Assembly (NCBI RefSeq): GCF_900112225.1
Contig: NZ_FOLD01000003.1
Location: 1 to 64,000, forward strand
Reading direction: 5' to 3'
DNA from: Massilia yuzhufengensis
GTDB lineage: Bacteria > Pseudomonadota > Gammaproteobacteria > Burkholderiales > Burkholderiaceae_D
DNA: 64,000 nucleotides
Under the pieces are notes generated by a model. The model saw nothing but the letters and a program-made list of their open reading frames with translations, was not told the origin of the DNA and searched no databases. Positions 62,099 to 64,000 of this stretch are shown here, piece by piece. Position 1 is the first letter of the stretch. Each line of letters begins with the position of its first letter. Made by a program: the position numbers and the translations under genes.

Positions 62099-62169
62099 GT
62101 AGCGGCGATGCCGCCGCGAGCTGGACGCGCGGTCGGCGCAGCCGCCTTTCGTGGCCCGGACCACCCTAC
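62099..62169. repeat. Degenerate GTAG-type REP pair at the lytTR stop codon
   Basis: The left half is a short hairpin after GTAG (CGGC-GAT-GCCG). The right half has the family sequence GCGCGGTCGGCGCAGCCG, then about 14 unrelated bases, then GACCACCCTAC. On the minus strand its foot GTAG supplies the TAG stop of the response regulator (62168-62166). It is a damaged member of the family at 18311, 20334 and 45403. Confidence 0.75.
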
Positions 62170-62927
62170 ATCTGCTGGAACAGGTGGCCGTGATTGCGGC
62201 TCACTTCCAGTTCGCCTGGGAAGTCCCGCAGGCGCACCATCTGCCGTCCGCGCAGGTCGCGGAACACTTCGGCGATCGCATCCACCCGCACCAGCGTCGA
62301 GCGGTGGATGCGCCAGAACTCGTCCGGGTCCAGCTCGTCCGCCAGCTCCTTGAGGGTCTTGCGGATCAGCAGCTGGGCGGTGGCGGTTTGGACGCAGGTG
62401 TACTTGTCGTCGGCCTGGAAGAACAGGATCTCGCGGGTGCTGATCATGCGCAGGCTACCGCCCACCTGCGCCTGGATCCAGCGCAGGTAGTTCGGCTTGG
62501 CCGCGCCGCCCTGCTTGAGCAGGGTGCCCAGTTCGGCCAGCTGCGCGCCAATGTCCTGCGGCGCGCGGTGCAGGCGCGCCTTCAGGCGCTCGCAAGTGGT
62601 CGCGAGGCGCTCCGGCGTCACCGGCTTGAGCAGGTAGTCGATCGCGCCCTGTTCGAAAGCATCCAGCGCGTACTGGTCGTAGGCGGTGGCGAACACGATG
62701 TGGCAGCGGTTGTAGAGCTGGCGGGCGGCGTCGATGCCGCCCATGCCGGGCATGCGGATGTCGAGGAAGGCGATGTCCGGCTTGTGCTGCGCCGCCAGTT
62801 CCAGCGCCTCGACACCATTGGCCGCTTCCGCCACGATGCGCAGCTCGGGCCAGGCCTGCGCCAGGCGGGTGCGCAGCTGCTCGCGCAGCGGCGCTTCATC
62901 GTCGGCGATCAGCGCCGTGACTGTCAT
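62166..62927 (-). CDS. LytTR-family response regulator
   Basis: This 253-residue regulator has an N-terminal receiver domain (ALIADDEAPLREQL; phospho-acceptor Asp in PDIAFLDIRMPGMGG near residue 54; Lys in AIDYLLKPVTPERL near 105). A C-terminal LytTR DNA-binding domain spans about 150-250 (ISTREILFFQADDKYTCVQT; FWRIHRSTLVRVDAIAEVFR). Its ATG overlaps the stop codon of the kinase gene (ATGA), so kinase and regulator are made together. The TAG stop is the foot of a GTAG-type repeat. Targets are not known; AlgR/LytR-type regulators often control envelope or adhesion genes. Confidence 0.95.
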   Translation of the reverse strand: MTVTALIADDEAPLREQLRTRLAQAWPELRIVAEAANGVEALELAAQHKPDIAFLDIRMPGMGGIDAARQLYNRCHIVFATAYDQYALDAFEQGAIDYLLKPVTPERLATTCERLKARLHRAPQDIGAQLAELGTLLKQGGAAKPNYLRWIQAQVGGSLRMISTREILFFQADDKYTCVQTATAQLLIRKTLKELADELDPDEFWRIHRSTLVRVDAIAEVFRDLRGRQMVRLRDFPGELEVSRNHGHLFQQM

Positions 62928-63817
62928 CAGTCGAACTCCGTCATGCGATAGGGCAGGCGGATCGAGGCGCAGGCGCCGCCGCCGGGTGGCATTTCGATCA
63001 CCAGTTCCGCATCCTTCCCGTACAGCAGGGCGAGGCGCTCGCGGATGTTGGCCAGGCCCACGCCCTCGTCGGCGTGCAGGTTGATGCCGACCCCGTCGTC
63101 GCACACGTCCACGTGCAGCGTGGCGCCTTCGACGTGGGCCTTCACGGTGACGGTGCCGCCGGCCACCTTGGGTTCCAGGCCGTGCTTGATCGAATTTTCG
63201 ATCAGGGTCTGCAGCATCATGGGCGGGAAGGGCGAGCTGCCGAGGAAATCGGGCACCTCGAAGCGCACCGCCAGGCGTTCCTTCATGCGCGCCTGCATGA
63301 TGGCCAGGTAGGCCCGCGACAGTTCCACCTGCTTGCCGAGAGTGCCGCCGCCACCGGCGCGCATCTGCGGCAGCGAAGAGCGCAGGTACTCGATCAGGTG
63401 GGCGTGCACGCGCGCCGCTTCCTTCGGGTCGGTCTCGATCAGCTGGCCGATCAGGGCCAGGGTATTGAACAGGAAGTGCGGTTCGACCTGGGCCTGCAGG
63501 GTGGCCATCTGCGCTTCCATCAGGCGCCGTTCGAGCGTGGCGACGTTGGCCTTGTCCGAGGCGTCCTTGGCCTTGAGTTCGGCGCGGCGCTTGCCGCCGG
63601 CCAGCACTTTCACGCCGAACGAGAGCAGGATGAACCACACGGCCGGTTCGGTCAGCTGGAACGAGATGCCGAAGATGAAGACCAGGAACCAGGTCACGTA
63701 CAGCTTGCGCCACTCGACCAGGGCCAGCCAGTCGAAGAAGCCCCACCAGATGGCGCTGGCTTCGGCGACGGCTTCACGCACGAAGTCGAGTGCGCGGTTG
63801 ATCGGGGCGGCGGTCAT
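62927..63817 (-). CDS. LytS-type sensor histidine kinase
   Basis: This 296-residue kinase of the His_kinase (LytS/YehU) class has membrane segments near residues 40-75 (KLYVTWFLVFIFGISFQL; VWFILLSFGVKVLAG) and a coiled linker. The H-box AQVEPHFLFNTLALIGQL is near residue 115, the N-box LIENSIKHGLEPK near 210 and the ATP-lid DDGVGINLHADEGVGLANI near 250. There is no large periplasmic sensor, so the stimulus is probably sensed in the membrane or through a partner. The partner may be the membrane protein encoded immediately upstream (63821-64000), whose stop is three bases before this ATG. Confidence 0.94.
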   Translation of the reverse strand: MTAAPINRALDFVREAVAEASAIWWGFFDWLALVEWRKLYVTWFLVFIFGISFQLTEPAVWFILLSFGVKVLAGGKRRAELKAKDASDKANVATLERRLMEAQMATLQAQVEPHFLFNTLALIGQLIETDPKEAARVHAHLIEYLRSSLPQMRAGGGGTLGKQVELSRAYLAIMQARMKERLAVRFEVPDFLGSSPFPPMMLQTLIENSIKHGLEPKVAGGTVTVKAHVEGATLHVDVCDDGVGINLHADEGVGLANIRERLALLYGKDAELVIEMPPGGGACASIRLPYRMTEFD

Positions 63818-63820
63818 GGC

Positions 63821-64000
63821 TTACTCCACGATCTGCGCTGGGCGGCGGCCGAACAGCGCCGTGGCCAGGACCTTGAGCAGCAGGAAGCCGACAAACAGCG
63901 TGAGCACCAGCGGCACCAGGGTGATCAGGCAGGCCAGGACGATCGACACTGCCAGCAGGGCCGGCCACGACAGGGCGGCCAGGCTGCGGGCGCCGCTGCG
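63821..64000 (-). CDS. Membrane protein, 3' end only (window edge)
   Basis: An open frame enters from the right edge and ends in TAA at 63823-63821, giving 59 residues of C-terminus. It contains two hydrophobic stretches (ALLAVSIVLACLITLVPLVL and LFVGFLLLKVLATALFG) and the tail RRPAQIVE. It lies three bases before the kinase ATG and is probably the first gene of the operon. Family cannot be named from this fragment. Confidence 0.65.
   Translation of the reverse strand, partial: RSGARSLAALSWPALLAVSIVLACLITLVPLVLTLFVGFLLLKVLATALFGRRPAQIVE

Overview
The window reads as chromosomal DNA of a high-GC betaproteobacterium. The gene repertoire (PilB/PilC, large Oar-like TonB receptor, porin/phosphate-binding-like pair, nucleoside and purine catabolism, orphan VgrG cassette) and dense REP-like hairpins fit an Oxalobacteraceae member of the Massilia/Telluria type. 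That assignment is inference from gene content, not a database match. No rRNA, tRNA, CRISPR array, complete insertion sequence or prophage was seen.

Layout. 1-3.2 kb is an AT-richer accessory patch with two unrecognised genes, one a Tat-exported protein with a possible Tc-toxin-like C-terminus. It ends in a long palindrome and direct repeats that abut pilC. 3.2-6.2 kb holds pilC and pilB of the type IV pilus. 6.5-9.9 kb is a porin, a small phosphate-binding-like protein and a chemoreceptor. 10.1-12.5 kb has a ClpP-like protein and a DUF4153 membrane protein. 12.6-20.4 kb is purine-ring catabolism: uraH diverging from puuE, then xdhABC-guaD. 20.5-28.9 kb encodes exported nucleic-acid degradation: adenosine deaminase, Oar-like TonB receptor, 5'-nucleotidase and S1/P1 nuclease. 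29.1-34.5 kb is a BlaI/BlaR-type pair whose receptor also carries an M23 peptidase, followed by a TonB receptor, MipA/OmpV and an Ala/Pro-rich protein. 34.9-39.6 kb is a BMP-family nucleoside ABC importer. 39.9-45.4 kb has an alpha/beta hydrolase, DUF2231, a YciI-DUF969-DUF979-pcp operon and small proteins. 45.5-48.5 kb is psuK-psuG-lysR for pseudouridine. It diverges from 48.7-56.0 kb: xapA-deoB-deoC-ALDH16-deoA-cdd. 56.2-61.3 kb is a VgrG with a candidate effector and immunity gene. 61.4-64 kb is a DUF2076 protein and a LytS/LytTR two-component pair.

How it works together. About half of the window supports one theme: growth on nucleic acids and nucleosides. S1/P1 nuclease and 5'-nucleotidase would turn polymers and nucleotides into nucleosides outside the cytoplasm, and an exported adenosine deaminase would make inosine. 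TonB and BMP-type transporters could import the products. XapA, DeoA, Cdd, DeoB, DeoC and PsuK/PsuG split nucleosides and feed the sugars to central metabolism, with a two-module ALDH16-type dehydrogenase placed to oxidise the acetaldehyde made by DeoC. GuaD, XdhABC, UraH and PuuE degrade the purine ring. Urate oxidase and OHCU decarboxylase are not in the window.

The most unusual DNA-level feature is a GTAG-footed REP-like repeat family. In three genes (guaD, a lysR, a lytTR regulator) the TAG stop codon is the first TAG of a repeat. A fourth copy lies in frame inside xdhC and adds roughly 33 residues to the protein.
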